A stretch of DNA of 43,606 bases from Phycisphaerae bacterium. GTDB taxonomy: Bacteria; Planctomycetota; Phycisphaerae; Phycisphaerales; SM1A02. Where the stretch lies: the NCBI GenBank assembly GCA_018701395.1, contig JABIWU010000057.1, forward strand, positions 1 to 43,606, written 5' to 3'. The translations under genes and the position numbers were made by a program. Shown in pieces: positions 42,671 to 43,606 of this stretch (position 1 is the stretch's first letter; every line of letters begins with the position of its first letter). Below the pieces are notes generated by a model that saw only the letters and a program-made list of their open reading frames with translations, had not been told where the DNA came from and searched no databases.

Positions 42671-43263
42671 ATTTATTACCAGAACAATACGTTGAAAGAA
42701 GCAAAAATAAAGCGCGTAGTAGCAGAGTTGCAATTGCAATTATAATTACGCTTTGCGCAGTCGCCACAGTAGCAACGCATTCACGGTTGGCAATGAACTC
42801 GGCAGTAGAACATCTAGTTATTGCTCAATCAAGGGCAAATAGTGCGTTAGAATTAGAAGTTGATGCGACATCGCTAGAATTGCGTAAAGCAAAATTAGAA
42901 TCGTTTATTAACCGTTACAACAACGAAAAAATTACATTCGCGATGGGCGATTTAGTTGCAACGGTTACGAATTTACTTCCAACTTCAATGACTATCGAAG
43001 ATCTTTCATTGGACATTGTTCAAGCCGAAGAAGGGAAACGCATTAGCGGTCGACTTGTTGGCTTTGCTTCTTCGGACGAATCAATCGCGTCGCTCGTTTC
43101 TTCTTTGCATAAAAAGGAACCGTTTGGCGAAGTGAGTATGGACTTTAGTAAATCAAGAACTGTTCGAGGCATGCGTGCTCGAGAATTTAGAGTTAGTTTT
43201 TTAATTAATTTAGAAAATGATTGGGAACTATCACAAATGGTAGTTGTTGGAGGTGAAGAATGA
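42667..43263 (+). CDS. PilN-like inner-membrane assembly protein
   Basis: 198 residues from the ATG at 42667 (AAGGA 6 nt upstream; overlap ATGA with the PilM-like stop). The start MNLLPEQY is a close match to the INLLP motif of PilN that docks into PilM. One membrane span (about 23-41) is followed by a periplasmic coiled coil and a small ferredoxin-like domain. It links the cytoplasmic PilM ring to periplasmic PilO in type IV pilus or type II secretion systems. Confidence 0.85.
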   Translation: MNLLPEQYVERSKNKARSSRVAIAIIITLCAVATVATHSRLAMNSAVEHLVIAQSRANSALELEVDATSLELRKAKLESFINRYNNEKITFAMGDLVATVTNLLPTSMTIEDLSLDIVQAEEGKRISGRLVGFASSDESIASLVSSLHKKEPFGEVSMDFSKSRTVRGMRAREFRVSFLINLENDWELSQMVVVGGEE

Positions 43264-43606
43264 CAGCATCAAATGAACGTTGGATGTTATTTGGGACTTT
43301 TATATTGACTGTACTTTTCGCCTGCTTTTTTGTATTGCCAAATTACAAAAATGCTGAACAAGCAACAAATAATGCTGTTGAACTTGAAGTTCGCATCCAG
43401 CAATTAGAGCGTCGACAAGTAGAAGTTGAACAAATGAGACAAGACTTCAGTTCTATGGAGGCGAGAGTACAAGAAGATTGTAAATTGGTTCCAGATTCGC
43501 CAAACACTTCTGAAATCGTAAAAGCCTTATCGTTAGAGGTGGATGGGTACCAGGTGCTAGATCAAAGTTTTACGGCGGGCTCAACTGCTTCAAAATTACA
43601 ACAAAA
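43260..43606 (+). CDS. PilO-like inner-membrane assembly protein, 3' truncated
   Basis: 115 codons are visible before the window ends. It starts at the ATG at 43260, overlapping the PilN-like stop, with a strong GGAGGTG 4 nt upstream. One membrane span (about 9-27) is followed by a coiled coil (about 36-70) and the start of a periplasmic domain. Architecture and position after pilM- and pilN-like genes indicate PilO (or GspM). The C-terminal domain needed to confirm this is outside the window. Confidence 0.72.
   Translation, partial: MTASNERWMLFGTFILTVLFACFFVLPNYKNAEQATNNAVELEVRIQQLERRQVEVEQMRQDFSSMEARVQEDCKLVPDSPNTSEIVKALSLEVDGYQVLDQSFTAGSTASKLQQ

Noticed and set aside
1-43606. CRISPR arrays, insertion sequences, integrases, phage or toxin-antitoxin genes.
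   Set aside because: Looked for and not seen; gene content is core or EPS/pilus type with uniform composition, apart from the short 9-bp repeat.

Overview
This AT-rich window most likely comes from a member of the Planctomycetota, possibly a streamlined marine Phycisphaerae-like lineage. The evidence is a PVC-style protein joining a dehydrogenase-like propeller, HEAT repeats and a cytochrome c domain; DUF1080 lipoproteins; an exosortase fused to an EpsI domain; and permease-DtxR fusions like the chlamydial YtgCR protein. The class-level placement is inference. Genes are packed very tightly. No tRNA, rRNA, CRISPR array, insertion sequence or phage gene was seen.

Left third (1-11946): a 5'-truncated M24 peptidase overlaps a 990-residue dehydrogenase/HEAT/cytochrome c lipoprotein. 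A PqiA-family protein, a possible 31-residue membrane peptide and an HD-GYP protein follow. A five-gene minus-strand operon then runs from a DtxR/MntR-type regulator through an M28 peptidase, a cytochrome c lipoprotein and a dehydrogenase-like propeller protein to a DUF1080 lipoprotein. It ends at a hairpin.

Metal region (11946-16368): divergent from the regulator, across a perfect 18-bp palindrome, lies a metal ABC operon: binding protein, ATPase and two permeases. The gene order is that of chlamydial ytgABCD, but here both permeases carry a C-terminal DtxR-like domain.

Middle (16393-23651): a chagasin-like inhibitor; a minus-strand set of threonine aldolase, transglutaminase-like protein and GT4 glycosyltransferase; an HdeD-like protein and a ClC transporter; a small sigma region 4-like protein; a PilZ protein; and lipoyl synthase.

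Exopolysaccharide locus (23808-36488): an outer-membrane polysaccharide export lipoprotein, an exosortase-EpsI fusion, a 1718-residue TPR protein, a Wzz/BY-kinase-like protein with a broken Walker A, a WecA-like sugar-phosphate transferase and a low-molecular-weight tyrosine phosphatase. Together these would initiate, length-control and export a polysaccharide, coupled to exosortase sorting of surface proteins encoded elsewhere.

Right end (36506-43606): serA, serC and a DUF1015 gene, then a type IV pilus/type II secretion cluster: a major pseudopilin with its own strong terminator and a hairpin-rich upstream region, a minor pseudopilin, and PilM-, PilN- and PilO-like proteins, the last cut by the window edge.

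Two genome-wide habits stand out. Many transcription units have a -10-like hexamer 6-7 nt before the start codon, which suggests leaderless mRNAs. All four convergent pairs of firmly called genes overlap at their 3' ends.
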